Shown: positions 46,685-56,877 of the stretch, one piece after another | How positions within the stretch are numbered: position 1 is the stretch's first letter | Layout of the letters: each line of letters begins with the position of its first letter | Source: G963675935 sp963675935 | GTDB taxonomy: Bacteria; Planctomycetota; Planctomycetia; Pirellulales; Thermoguttaceae | Assembly: GCA_963675935.2 (NCBI GenBank) | Contig: OY780964.2 | Location: forward strand, 186,001-250,000 | Reading direction: 5' to 3' | Length of the DNA stretch: 64,000 nt | Translations under genes and position numbers: made by a program | Notes under the pieces: generated by a model | What the model was told of the DNA's origin: nothing | What the model saw: only the letters and a program-made list of their open reading frames with translations | Database searches by the model: none

Positions 46685-47029
46685 ATGCAAAAGAAACCGA
46701 ACGGCAAAACACCAAAACCCACAACCGACGCGGTCGCCATCCTGCATCGGCGATACTTCGCCGGCAAGGCCGACCGGTTGACTCTGCTCGAAGAGGAACG
46801 GGCCAACGCGGCAATCGCCAGACAAATTTGTTCGCTCCGCGAGAAGGCGGGCCTGTCGCAACGCGAGTTGGCCCGGCTGATCGGCACCTCTGCGTCGGTC
46901 ATCTGCCGCCTCGAAGACGCTGACTACGTAGGACATTCCTTGGCCATGCTACGCCGCATCGCCCAAGCACTCGACAAACGTGTGGAAATACGCTTCGTTT
47001 CGACGCGGCGCAGCGTTCAACCGGCATGA
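46685..47029 (+). CDS. XRE-family regulator (antitoxin-like)
   Basis: 114 aa from the ATG at 46685. An extended N-terminus leads to the HTH_3 domain: LREKAGLSQRELARLIGTSA and SVICRLEDADYVGHSLAMLR, ending RIAQALDKRVEIRFV. This resembles HigA-type antitoxins and other autoregulated XRE proteins; no intact toxin gene is seen on either side. The palindrome upstream is a likely operator. Confidence 0.82.
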   Translation: MQKKPNGKTPKPTTDAVAILHRRYFAGKADRLTLLEEERANAAIARQICSLREKAGLSQRELARLIGTSASVICRLEDADYVGHSLAMLRRIAQALDKRVEIRFVSTRRSVQPA

Positions 47030-47053
47030 GCCGTAGAACGGAATTCTTCTCCC

Positions 47054-48286
47054 ATGCAAATCAACGCCATCGAACTATTCCACGTCGCCCTGCCGCTTCG
47101 TAAACCGATGGCCACGCCGCTCGGCCCGCGCAAAAAAATGGAAACCGTCATTGCGGCCGTGCATGGCGACGGGGCCGTCGGTTGGGGCGAGGCCGCGCCG
47201 GGCAATGCGCCGCTGGCCAACGCGGAATGGGCCGCCGGAGCGTTTGCGCTGTTGCAAGATTGGCTGGCCCCGGCCGTCGTTGGCCATTCGGTTAATTCCG
47301 GCGAAGAACTTGCCACGATACTAAATCCGTTTCATGGCAATCCGTTCGCCAAGGCGGCGCTCGATACGGCATGGTGGGACTTGAACGCCCGGCTGCAAAA
47401 CCAACCGTTGCACGAGCTGGTAAAAAAAGTGTCAGGAACCATTTTCTCTCCCCCCTTGTTGCAAACAAAGGTTCCTAACACCTTTGTTTCCGTCGGCCTG
47501 ACGTTCGACCGGATGGAGACGATCGACGAGTTGGTTGGCAAGATCGCAGCCGCAGTCGAGGCGGGATTCGACCGCGTGAAACTCAAGTTCCGGCCCGGCT
47601 GGGACGTCCGCATGGTCGATTTCGTCCGCAAGGAATTTCCAACCCTCACCCTGCACATCGACTGCGAAGCCGGCCTGAACCTGGGACAGACCGACATGCT
47701 CTACCGTCTCGAAGATTTCTCGCTGGCCATGATCGAGCAGCCGCTGGCCGCCGACGATCTGGTGGGCCACGCCATGTTGCAGGAATCGCTCCGCACGCCG
47801 ATCTGTCTCGACGAGGGCATCGCCTCGGTTGCGCAGGCCGAGATGGCCCTGGAGCTGAAAAGCTGCAAATACGTGAACCTGAAGCCGGGCCGCGTGGGGG
47901 GGCTCACGCCGGCCGTGGCGATTCACGACCTTTGCCATGAAAATTGCGTCCCGTGTTTTGTCGGCGCGACGCCGCAGAGTACAATAGCTTCCAGGGCCGG
48001 CTTCGCCCTGGCCGCCCGCATCGGAAAAGGGGACAGTCCCCATTTGTGCGCAGCACCCTCCGGGCCGTTCCGGCAAATGGGGACTGTCCCCTTTTCCGAT
48101 GCGTATCCATCCGATTTCTTCGCTTCGGATATTATGCTTTTAGAAGACATAGCCGAGCCGCTTTTGCCGGAGCGGGACAAGACCGATGGTCGGCAGCGCA
48201 TTCCGCTGTGGTCCGCGCCGGGCATCGGCGTCGAGCCGGATCGGGCGCGATTGGAAAAATATCAAGTCAACTATTGCAAGGTGTAA
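47054..48286 (+). CDS. menC: enolase-superfamily enzyme, o-succinylbenzoate synthase (MenC)-like
   Basis: 410 aa. Members of this group dehydrate SHCHC to o-succinylbenzoate in menaquinone synthesis or racemise N-acylamino acids or dipeptides. The capping domain starts INAIELFHVALPLRKPM, and the barrel carries the catalytic set: VKLKF (Lys pair, about 176-178), HIDCEAG (Asp), MIEQP (Glu), CLDEG (Asp/Glu) and NLKPGRVGG (Lys). Two stretches look inserted by hairpin repeats: KKVSGTIFSPPLLQTKVPNT near residue 125 and the segment from GKGDSPHLCAAP near residue 325, both in frame. It is followed by larB after 6 bp. The choice between menC and epimerase activity cannot be made from sequence alone. 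Confidence 0.7.
   Translation: MQINAIELFHVALPLRKPMATPLGPRKKMETVIAAVHGDGAVGWGEAAPGNAPLANAEWAAGAFALLQDWLAPAVVGHSVNSGEELATILNPFHGNPFAKAALDTAWWDLNARLQNQPLHELVKKVSGTIFSPPLLQTKVPNTFVSVGLTFDRMETIDELVGKIAAAVEAGFDRVKLKFRPGWDVRMVDFVRKEFPTLTLHIDCEAGLNLGQTDMLYRLEDFSLAMIEQPLAADDLVGHAMLQESLRTPICLDEGIASVAQAEMALELKSCKYVNLKPGRVGGLTPAVAIHDLCHENCVPCFVGATPQSTIASRAGFALAARIGKGDSPHLCAAPSGPFRQMGTVPFSDAYPSDFFASDIMLLEDIAEPLLPERDKTDGRQRIPLWSAPGIGVEPDRARLEKYQVNYCKV
47426..47485. repeat. hairpin repeat inside the menC-like gene (repeat 1)
   Basis: Inverted arms AAAGTGTCAGGAACC and GGTTCCTAACACCTTT (one mismatch) surround a T/C-rich centre and are translated in frame. The sequence corresponds to no conserved part of the enzyme family as I know it. 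Confidence 0.6.
48017..48103. repeat. 30-bp perfect inverted repeat inside the menC-like gene (repeat 2)
   Basis: Arms 48017-48046 and 48074-48103 are exact reverse complements and contain GGGGACAGTCCCC. The centre is GC-rich and translated in frame. A shorter relative occurs at 63231-63310. Confidence 0.85.
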
Positions 48287-48292
48287 TCCGTC

Positions 48293-49270
<978 letters not shown>

Positions 49271-49299
49271 CCTGTTGGCGCGGAATAAAATAATCGAAA

Positions 49300-52200
49300 T
49301 CAGGCGCCGATCTCCTCGAACACGGAATCCAACGCGGCCAACTCCAAGGCGGCCGAAGAGGCCACCGAGGAGGAAGAGGCGATGGTGAATGTGCCGGTCG
49401 TGGTCGAAGACCGGCCGTACGTGTCGGTCGCCACGATCGTGTAGCTGTGGCTGCCCACCGAGAACACGCTCGCAAATTTGGCGGAGTAGTTGACGCCCGA
49501 GCCGGACTTGTACGGGCCGTTGTACTTCGTCGGAGCGGTGCTATCGACCGAAATCGTGGTGCTCTTGATGCCGATGGCGTCGTAGAGGTGCCACGAGATC
49601 AAGTCCTTGGAAGACGCCACGGTCACGTTGGAAACCACCGGGCCCGACACGGTGAACGAGCCGGTCGTGGTCGAAATCCGGTTGTACGAGTCGGTCGCCA
49701 CGATCGTGTACGAGTGGCTGCCCAGCGAAAGCGCGCCGAAGTTGGCCGAGTAGTTATAGCCCGAGCCGGACTTGTACGGTCCGTTAATCTTGCTCGCCAC
49801 CGTGCCGTCGACCGAGATCGTGGTGTTCTTGATGGCGATGGTGTCGTAGAGATGCCACGAGATGGTGCCCTTCGAGGCCAACATGGTCACATTGGAAATC
49901 TCCGGGCCGGCCACGGTGAACGTGCCGGTCGTTCTCGATACGGCGCCGTCCTTGTCGGTCGCGATGATGGTGTAGGAGTGGCTGCCGAGCGAGAGTCCGC
50001 CGAAGTTGGCCGAGTAGTTGAAGCCCGAGCCGGACTTGTACGGTCCGTAGCTCTTGATCGGCGAGGCGCCGTCAACCGTGACGCTGGTGCTGGCGATGCC
50101 GTCGGCGTCGTAGAGGTGCCACGAGATAGCGCCCTTCGAAGGCACCACGGTTATGCTGGAAATCGTCGGGCCGGCGTTCTCCACCGTGAACGCGGCGTCG
50201 TCGTGAACCAATCCGCTGGTGGCCGTCACGGTTCCCGTCGTCGCCGCGTTGGGCGCGGTGAACAAGCCGGCGTTGGTGACCGTGCCGGCGGTCGCCGTCC
50301 AAGCGAATGTCGGTTGCGTCGCCATGATCACGTCGAACTGGTCGTAGGCGACGGCCGTATATTGCTGTGTCGTCCCGCCTTCGAGCGTCACCGTTGCGGG
50401 CGTGACCACGATCGAGGTCGTCGTCTGGTTGACGATGACGGTCACGGTGCTGGTGGCCGTGAGCGCGCCGGGATCGGCCATCGTGACCGTGAAGACGTAG
50501 GTGCCCGTGGCCGTGAAGGTGGCCGTGGTGGCCTTCGCCGCGTTGGTGCCGTTGGCGCTGAAGGTCACGTCGTCCGGCCCGGTCACGGTCCAGGTGTAGG
50601 TCAGGCTCGACTCGCCGGTGTCAACGTCGGCGCCGAGCGCCGAGAGGGCGGTGGTCGTTCCGGTCGCCGGATTGGGAGTGGCCGCGGCTGCGGTGGCCAC
50701 GGTCGGCGCGTGGTTCGTCACCGTCACGGCGCTCGAATCCGAAATCGCCCCGCTGGTCGCCGTCACGGTTCCCGTCACGGTCGTTTGCGAAGCGGTCAGC
50801 AGACCCGCCGTGGTAATCGTGCCGACGTCGGTCGTCCAGGCAAAGGTCGGCTGCGTCGTCATGGCGTCGTCGAACTGGTCGTAAGCGACGGCCGTGAACT
50901 GTTGCGTCGCGTGGGCGTTCAGATCGGCCGACGTGGGGCTGACCACGATCGACGTGAAGGTCTGATCGACGACGACGGTCACGGTGCTGGTGATCGAGAG
51001 CGCTCCGGGATCGGTCATCGTGACGGTGAAGACGTAGGAGCCGGCCTCGTCGAAGGTGGCCGTGGTGGCCTTTGCCGCGTTGGTGCCGTTGGCGCTGAAG
51101 GTCACGCTGCCCGGTCCCACGACGGTCCAGGTGTAGGTCAGGCTCGACTCGCCGGTGTCAACGTCGGCGCCGAGCGCCGAGAGGGCGGTGGTCGTTCCGG
51201 TCGCCGGATTGGGGTCGGCGTCGGCCGCGGTGGCCACGGTCGGCGCGTGGTTCGTCACCGTCACGCTGCTCGTGCCGGTGAGCGATTCCGCGACGGCCGA
51301 AACCGTTCCGGTCGCCGAGGTTTGCGGCGCGGTCAACAACCCGCCGGTCGTGATCGTGCCGACTGTCGTTGACCAAACAAACGAGCTCGGTTGCACCGCC
51401 ATGTCGTCGCCGAACTGATCGACGGTCGCGGCGGTGAACTGTTGCGTGGCATTGGCGTTCAGGGCGGCCGTCGCGGGACTGACTTCAACGGCGGTCAGCG
51501 TCTGATCGACGACGACGGTCACGGTGCTTGTGACCGAAAGATTGCCGGGATCGGTCATCGTAACGGTGAAGACGTAGGAGCCGGCCGCGTCGAAGGTGGC
51601 CGTGGTGTCCTTCGCTTCATTCGTGCCGTTGACGCTATAGGTCACGCTGCCCGGTCCGGTCGCGGCCCACGTATAGATCAGGCTCGATTCGCCGGTGTCT
51701 TCATCGGCGCCGAGGGCCGAGAGATCGGTGGTCGTTCCCGTCACGGGATTGGGGTCGGCGTCGGCCGCAGTGGCCACGGTCGGCGCGTGATTGGTAACAA
51801 CCACGTCGCTCGAACCCGAAACGCTCCCGCTGGTCGCCGTCACGGTTCCCGTCACGGTCGTTTGCGACGCGGTCAACAGCCCGCCGGTCGTGATCGTGCC
51901 GACGTCGGTGGTCCAGGTGAAGGTCGGCGGCGTTGTCATGGCGTCGCCGAATTGATCGAAGGCGGCGGCGGTGAACTGCTGCGTGGCGTGGGCGTTCAGC
52001 GCGGCCGTCGCGGGGCTGACCGAGATCGACGTTACCGTTTGATCGACGACGACGGTCACGGTGCTGGTCGTCGAGAGCGCTCCGGGATCGGTCATCGTGA
52101 CGGTGAAGACGTAGGAGCCGGCCTCGTCGAAGGTGGCCGTGGCGTTCTTCGCGGCGTTGGTGCCATTATCGCTATAGGTCACGCTGCCCGGTCCCACCAC

Positions 52201-54729
52201 GGTCCAGGTATAAGTCAGGCTCGACTCGCCCGTGTCAACATCGGCGCCGAGGACCGAAAGATCGGTCGTCGTTCCGGTTGCTGGGTTGGGGTCGGCGTCG
52301 GCCGCGGTGGCCACGGTCGGCGCGTGGTTCGTCACGGTCACGCTGCTCGTGCCGGAGATCGCCCCGCTGGTTGCCGTGACGGTTCCGGCGGCCGAAGTTT
52401 GCGGCGCGGTGAGCATTCCGCCGGTGGTGATCGTGCCGACGTCGGTCGTCCAGGTGAAGGTCGGCTGCGTCGTCATGGCGTCGTCGAACTGATCGTAAGC
52501 GACGGCGGTGAACTGCTGCGTGGCGTGGGCGTTCAGCGCGACCGTCGCGGGGCTGACCTCGATCGAGGTGAACGTCTGATCGACGATGACGATTACGCTG
52601 CTGGTCGCCGTCAATCCGCCGGGATCGGCGATGGTGGCGGTGAAGGTGTAGGTGCCCGCGGCCGAGAAGGTGGCCGTGGCGCTCTTCGCCGCGTTGGTGC
52701 CGTTGGCCGAGTAGGTGACGCTGCCAGGCCCCGTCGAGGTCCATGTGTAAATCAGGCTCGTCTCGCCGGTGTCAACGTCGGCGCCAAGCACCGAGAGGGC
52801 GGTCGTCATCGCCGTTACGGTGGGCGGATCGGCCACGGCCGCGGTGGCCACGGTCGGTGCGTGGTTCGTGACGACGACTTCGCTCGAATCCGAAACGCTC
52901 CCGCTGGTCGCCGTAACGGTTCCGGTGACCGACGTTTGCGAAGCGGTCAACAGACCGCCGGTGGTGATTGTGCCGACGTCGGTGGTCCAGGTGAAGGTCG
53001 GCTGAACCGACATGGCGTCTTCAAATTGATCGTAGCCGACGGCGGTGAACTGCTGGTCGGCGTGAGCGTTCAGCGCGGCCGTCGCGGGGCTGACCACGAT
53101 CGAGGTCAATGTTTGATCGACGACGACGGTGACGCTGCTGGTGACCGTCAAATCGTTGGAATCGGTCATCGTGACCGTGAAGACGTAGGAGCCGGCGGCC
53201 GTGAAGGTGGCCGTGGTGTTTTTCGCCGCGTTGGTGTCGTTGACCGAGTATGTCACGTCGGCCGGTCCGGTCGCCGCCCACAAGTACGTGATGCTCGATT
53301 CGCCGCGGTCGTCGGCGCCGAGCGTCGAGAGGGCCGTGGTGAGCGCCGTGGCCGGGTTGGGCGTGGCGCTGGCCGCCGTCACGACGGTGGGCGCCTGGTC
53401 CTCGACCGCGCCCATATCGACCGTGGTGTGGATGATGCGGGCGAGTCCGCGTTGATCGGTGCTTACCGTGGTCGTGGCGTTGTTTCCCGTGTCGATGGCG
53501 GGGCTGCCGGACAAGAGCGTCATGGTCTCCGTCAAGCCGCCGTGGTCGCCCAAGGTTGACAGGAGCGGATCGGAACCAGTGACATTGTGCGCGCCGACGA
53601 GGCTTCCGATGCCATCAACATTCTCGATAAGGCAATAATTGGCGTTGACGGTGGTGCAATGGATGTCGCCCACGTCGGCGCCGGTGTTGGCCACGATCGA
53701 GTTGCTCATCGTGATGGAGGCCGCGGCGCTGTAGATTCCGTAGTCGGCGTTTCCGGAGACCGTGCTGTTCTTGACGGTCAGCGTGCCGTTATTGTAGACG
53801 CCGCCGATGAACCGAGCCGAGTCGGCGCTGTTGTCGGCGATGGTGCTGTCGGTGATGGTCAGCGTTCCGGTGCTGTAAACGCCGCCGGCTTCATTGTTGG
53901 CGATGGTGCAACTATCGAGGGTGACAACGCCGCTCAGGTTGATCAATCCGGCGCTGATTTCGCCTTCGTAGAGGGTGGCGACGGCGATGCCCGTGTCGTC
54001 AATGGTCGTATAGGCGATGGTGGCGTCGCCGTAAGAGACGCTTAGGCCGCCGCCGAGGTTTCCGGTGAATGTGCTGGTTTCGATGGAGAGCGAATCGCCC
54101 TCGGTCGAAGTGACGGGACTGTCGTAGAAGATCGCTCCGCCGTCGGCCGAGTTGTCGGTGAACGTGCAATTGGAGATCGTTAAGATTCCACCGTCGGCGC
54201 CTTCAAAATAGATGGCTGCTCCGCCCGAGGAAGCTGTGTTGTCGGTGAGGGTGCAATAGGAGAGCGTCAGCGTGCCGGTGGTGTTGATGGCGCCGCCGTA
54301 AGCGGCGTCGCCGTCGGTCAAGGTGAGGTCCTCAATGGTGGCTGTAACGCCGGTGGAAACCGTGAAGATGCCGTTCGTGCCGTTGCCCGCTCCGTTGATC
54401 GTCAGTTGGTCTTCGCCGAGCCCCTTGATGGTGAGGTTGTGGTCGATTTCGAGATCGCCGCTGGTCAGGGCGATGGTTTGGTCCGCGAGGCTGCGGTTGA
54501 ATTGGACGGTGTCGCCCGAGGCCGAGCTGTCGATCGCGTTCCGCAGGCTGCCGACGCCGCTGTCGTTGGCGTTCATGACGGTCCAAACGCTCAGCAACCG
54601 TCGGTCTTCCAGTGGTTCGTAGTGCAGGCAGCGACTGTAGGGAGAATGTCCGAGCAGGTTTCGACGCGAGGAAACGCCGCGACGGTCAGAACGATTTTCA
54701 CGTTTCCGAAATGAAAAAAACGTGCCCAT
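49300..54729 (-). CDS. giant surface adhesin-like protein with PKD/Ig-like repeats
   Basis: 1809 aa. The N-terminus has the planctomycete motif HYEPLEDRRLLSVWTV, then a CSLREA-like right-handed beta-helix region (NDSGVGSLRNAIDSSASGDT onward, about residues 50-440) with many TLTxSxxTxxxNxA rungs. Six tandem units of about 185 aa follow, each a PKD-like module (NHAPTVATAADADPNPATGT) and a Big_2-like module (SIVVSPATAALNAHATQQFT). Near the end are three copies of SSITVVPSKGAISWHLYDAD-like domains with YKSGSGFNYSANFGGLSLGS. The C-terminus ends ALELAALDSVFEEIGA, a tail resembling that of other planctomycete exported proteins. Probably a cell-surface or matrix protein; binding partner unknown. The opposite strand contains long shadow frames due to the repeats. 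Confidence 0.85.
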   Translation of the reverse strand: MGTFFSFRKRENRSDRRGVSSRRNLLGHSPYSRCLHYEPLEDRRLLSVWTVMNANDSGVGSLRNAIDSSASGDTVQFNRSLADQTIALTSGDLEIDHNLTIKGLGEDQLTINGAGNGTNGIFTVSTGVTATIEDLTLTDGDAAYGGAINTTGTLTLSYCTLTDNTASSGGAAIYFEGADGGILTISNCTFTDNSADGGAIFYDSPVTSTEGDSLSIETSTFTGNLGGGLSVSYGDATIAYTTIDDTGIAVATLYEGEISAGLINLSGVVTLDSCTIANNEAGGVYSTGTLTITDSTIADNSADSARFIGGVYNNGTLTVKNSTVSGNADYGIYSAAASITMSNSIVANTGADVGDIHCTTVNANYCLIENVDGIGSLVGAHNVTGSDPLLSTLGDHGGLTETMTLLSGSPAIDTGNNATTTVSTDQRGLARIIHTTVDMGAVEDQAPTVVTAASATPNPATALTTALSTLGADDRGESSITYLWAATGPADVTYSVNDTNAAKNTTATFTAAGSYVFTVTMTDSNDLTVTSSVTVVVDQTLTSIVVSPATAALNAHADQQFTAVGYDQFEDAMSVQPTFTWTTDVGTITTGGLLTASQTSVTGTVTATSGSVSDSSEVVVTNHAPTVATAAVADPPTVTAMTTALSVLGADVDTGETSLIYTWTSTGPGSVTYSANGTNAAKSATATFSAAGTYTFTATIADPGGLTATSSVIVIVDQTFTSIEVSPATVALNAHATQQFTAVAYDQFDDAMTTQPTFTWTTDVGTITTGGMLTAPQTSAAGTVTATSGAISGTSSVTVTNHAPTVATAADADPNPATGTTTDLSVLGADVDTGESSLTYTWTVVGPGSVTYSDNGTNAAKNATATFDEAGSYVFTVTMTDPGALSTTSTVTVVVDQTVTSISVSPATAALNAHATQQFTAAAFDQFGDAMTTPPTFTWTTDVGTITTGGLLTASQTTVTGTVTATSGSVSGSSDVVVTNHAPTVATAADADPNPVTGTTTDLSALGADEDTGESSLIYTWAATGPGSVTYSVNGTNEAKDTTATFDAAGSYVFTVTMTDPGNLSVTSTVTVVVDQTLTAVEVSPATAALNANATQQFTAATVDQFGDDMAVQPSSFVWSTTVGTITTGGLLTAPQTSATGTVSAVAESLTGTSSVTVTNHAPTVATAADADPNPATGTTTALSALGADVDTGESSLTYTWTVVGPGSVTFSANGTNAAKATTATFDEAGSYVFTVTMTDPGALSITSTVTVVVDQTFTSIVVSPTSADLNAHATQQFTAVAYDQFDDAMTTQPTFAWTTDVGTITTAGLLTASQTTVTGTVTATSGAISDSSAVTVTNHAPTVATAAAATPNPATGTTTALSALGADVDTGESSLTYTWTVTGPDDVTFSANGTNAAKATTATFTATGTYVFTVTMADPGALTATSTVTVIVNQTTTSIVVTPATVTLEGGTTQQYTAVAYDQFDVIMATQPTFAWTATAGTVTNAGLFTAPNAATTGTVTATSGLVHDDAAFTVENAGPTISSITVVPSKGAISWHLYDADGIASTSVTVDGASPIKSYGPYKSGSGFNYSANFGGLSLGSHSYTIIATDKDGAVSRTTGTFTVAGPEISNVTMLASKGTISWHLYDTIAIKNTTISVDGTVASKINGPYKSGSGYNYSANFGALSLGSHSYTIVATDSYNRISTTTGSFTVSGPVVSNVTVASSKDLISWHLYDAIGIKSTTISVDSTAPTKYNGPYKSGSGVNYSAKFASVFSVGSHSYTIVATDTYGRSSTTTGTFTIASSSSVASSAALELAALDSVFEEIGA

Positions 54730-55216
54730 GATTCACCTTTTTATGCGTTTGAGCTGACGGAAATTATGTGGATGCGATCCCTTTATACCTTGCACGGCTT
54801 GGTTTGTCCGATTTCTTGCGGGGTGGAAAAACCGGACAATTTCAACCGTTCGCAGTATAACTCGCCGGATGCGAACGCCGTATCCGCGCGACGGACGTAA
54901 ATGTATAGGTTGTGGCAATGAGCGTTTTTTTTGTTTTTGGCAAAATGGGGAAAATTCCAGCACTCCCCGGTGGGGGATCAGCGTTATAACACTCATGGTC
55001 CAATAATACAACACACCCCCAAATGCCTGCAATAAACCGCAAAGTCGGAAATTCTCGTTGCCGCGATTCGCGTGGAAACGCTTCCTTTTGACGCTCCCGC
55101 GTCGTGGAAAGTTCTAGCCGATCCAGTTTTCACCGAACGGTGGAACGACCGTGTCCATCCGGTGGGCGTGCCAGGAGAACTGCAAAGTCGCATTTTGGGG
55201 ATAGATGGGAAAGACC
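54730..55216. other. intergenic region upstream of the giant protein
   Basis: Leader and promoter region of the leftward adhesin gene. No gene is supported; the stretch is moderately AT-rich and ends at MITE copy C. Confidence 0.45.
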
Positions 55217-55337
55217 GTCATTCTGAGCGTAGCGAAGAATCTCCGTGGCCCGCAGGAACTTACGCGATACCACGGAGATTCTTCGCTACGCTCAGAATGA
55301 CGGAATTGCCTATCTGCCAGAAACTATGGCCGCACAC
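55217..55337. mobile_element. MITE copy C (left end lost)
   Basis: The right part matches copies A and B through TATCTGCCAGAAAC and GGCCGCACAC, and the hairpin core GTCATTCTGAGCGTAGCGAA is present. The outer left inverted repeat is not recognisable. No clear duplication. Confidence 0.75.
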
Positions 55338-55403
55338 CGTTCTCTCCGCCGTTTTCGCCCTCTTCCATGGTGGTTTTCATTGGCCGTGGTTGCTGGTATC
55401 ATC

Positions 55404-55511
55404 ATGTCAACGAAATCAACAATCATCGAGTTGGACATGAGCAAGCTGGAAGACGTTTTGCGGCGAGCCGAGACGAATGAACTAACGGAGGACGACCGCG
55501 GTCTATCATAA
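55404..55511 (+). pseudogene. IS66-type TnpC N-terminal remnant
   Basis: MSTKSTIIELDMSKLEDVLR plus RAETNELTEDDRG resembles the start of IS66 TnpC proteins (a short acidic leader before the coiled coil). It stops after 35 aa. Weak assignment. Confidence 0.35.
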
Positions 55512-55539
55512 GATTTTACACGCCCACCGGAAGGACACT

Positions 55540-56394
55540 ATGAAAAACGCCTCCTTGCCCCATCTTCCGCCGCGAAAGCCCGATGCGCACAAGGGCGATT
55601 TCGGCGTGGCCCTGATCGTCGGCGGATCGCGTGGCATGGCTGGGGCCGCGGCCTTGGCCGGAATGGCTGCGCTGCGTGGCGGCGCCGGCAGGGTGCGTCT
55701 GGCCGTGCCCGACGTGGTACTGGAAACCGTTGCCGGCTTCGAGCCGTCGTACATGACCGAGCCGCTGCCGTCCGACGCCGCCGGCCGAATCGCGTATGCG
55801 GCGTTGGATCGCATCGCCGAACTGGCCGAGACCGCCACGGTCGTGGCGTGCGGTCCCGGCTTGGGACGTTCGGCCGACCTCGATCGGCTGGTCGTGCGGC
55901 TGTATCGGGAGATCGCCCGACCGATGGTTTTCGACGCCGACGCGTTGAACGCCTTGGCTGTAGAACCTGAAATGCTTGATCGGCCTGGTGGTCCGCGGAT
56001 TCTCACGCCGCACCCCGGCGAGTTCGCCCGGCTTGTCGGCGTGAAACTCGACGGAGCGGAGCGAGAGCAGGCGGCTGTCGAACTTGCGGCCCGCTGCGGC
56101 GTTGTGGTCGTGTTAAAAGGCCACGCCACGCTGGTGACCGACGGCGTCCGCCGGGCGATCAACGCCACAGGCAATCCCGGCATGGCCACCGGCGGCACGG
56201 GCGACGTGTTGACCGGGCTTGTCACGGCCTTGGCCTGTCAGGGGCTGGAGCCGTTCGATGCCGCACGGCTCGGGGTACATCTGCACGGTTTGGCCGGAGA
56301 CCTGGCCGTCGAAGACATTGGCGAAGTGTCGCTGGTGGCGGCCGACTTGGTCGAATATCTGCCCGAGGCGTTTCAAGAAGTGGACGCAAGGTAG
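55540..56394 (+). CDS. nnrD: ADP/ATP-dependent NAD(P)H-hydrate dehydratase
   Basis: 284 aa. It repairs hydrated NAD(P)H by dehydration at the expense of ATP or ADP. The ribokinase-like carbohydrate-kinase domain is complete: HKGDFGVALIVGGSRGMAGA and LRGGAGRVRLAVP at the start, VVACGPGLGRS, DADALNALA, ILTPHPGEFARL, VVVLKGHATLVTDG and NPGMATGGTGDVLTGLV (the nucleotide-binding and catalytic segment). The NnrE epimerase half, often fused, is absent, so this is a stand-alone NnrD. Confidence 0.9.
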   Translation: MKNASLPHLPPRKPDAHKGDFGVALIVGGSRGMAGAAALAGMAALRGGAGRVRLAVPDVVLETVAGFEPSYMTEPLPSDAAGRIAYAALDRIAELAETATVVACGPGLGRSADLDRLVVRLYREIARPMVFDADALNALAVEPEMLDRPGGPRILTPHPGEFARLVGVKLDGAEREQAAVELAARCGVVVVLKGHATLVTDGVRRAINATGNPGMATGGTGDVLTGLVTALACQGLEPFDAARLGVHLHGLAGDLAVEDIGEVSLVAADLVEYLPEAFQEVDAR

Positions 56395-56406
56395 TATAAT
56401 GACGCC

Positions 56407-56592
56407 ATGCAAACAACTGGCACGTTGCTTGTGATCGGCGTTGTGGCGTTGTACGGCGCGGCCGGCACGGCCGTGGCCGAAAGGGCGGCGGCCATTGACC
56501 GCGACGCGGCCATCGTCAAGGTCGCGCGTCATCTAAATCGGAAAGTTGTTTCGGCGAACCAACCGGATTCAACCTCATTTCGACGCGCATAG
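56407..56592 (+). CDS. small hypothetical protein with possible signal peptide
   Basis: 61 aa, 12 bp after nnrD. TGTLLVIGVVALYGAAGTAV is a hydrophobic start that could be a signal peptide or membrane anchor; the rest is short and basic. It may be spurious. Confidence 0.3.
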   Translation: MQTTGTLLVIGVVALYGAAGTAVAERAAAIDRDAAIVKVARHLNRKVVSANQPDSTSFRRA

Positions 56593-56691
56593 CAACGCTG
56601 CCTCCTCTTCCAAAAGAGTTTTGTTGAGAACAAAAACGCGGAGCAGGAGCAAGACGACTCTGGGAGTTGATTGCACCACCAACACGGGTTC

Positions 56692-56815
56692 GTAACCGTT
56701 CACGGGTCACACGTCATTCTGAGCGCAGCGAAGAATATCTCGTGGAATCGCGGCCCAGACGAGATTCTTCGCTACGCTCAGAATGACGATGTTTTCTCGG
56801 CCCGTGAACGGTTAC
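56692..56815. mobile_element. hairpin element D with shared core and a different outer repeat
   Basis: Outer inverted arms GTAACCGTTCACGGG (56692-56706) and its complement (56801-56815) enclose the same hairpin core (GTCATTCTGAGCGCAGCGAA on one arm) found in MITE copies A-C. No clear duplication. Confidence 0.7.
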
Positions 56816-56877
56816 CACGGGTTCTGTCAATAAACAAACCGTTTTCGAGGGACTGTGGCGAATTTCCCCTTTCCGCT

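Noticed and set aside
49447..53559. Long plus-strand open frames opposite the giant adhesin
   Set aside because: Arg/Gly-rich low-complexity translations created by the GC-rich tandem repeats of the minus-strand gene; no ribosome sites or domains.
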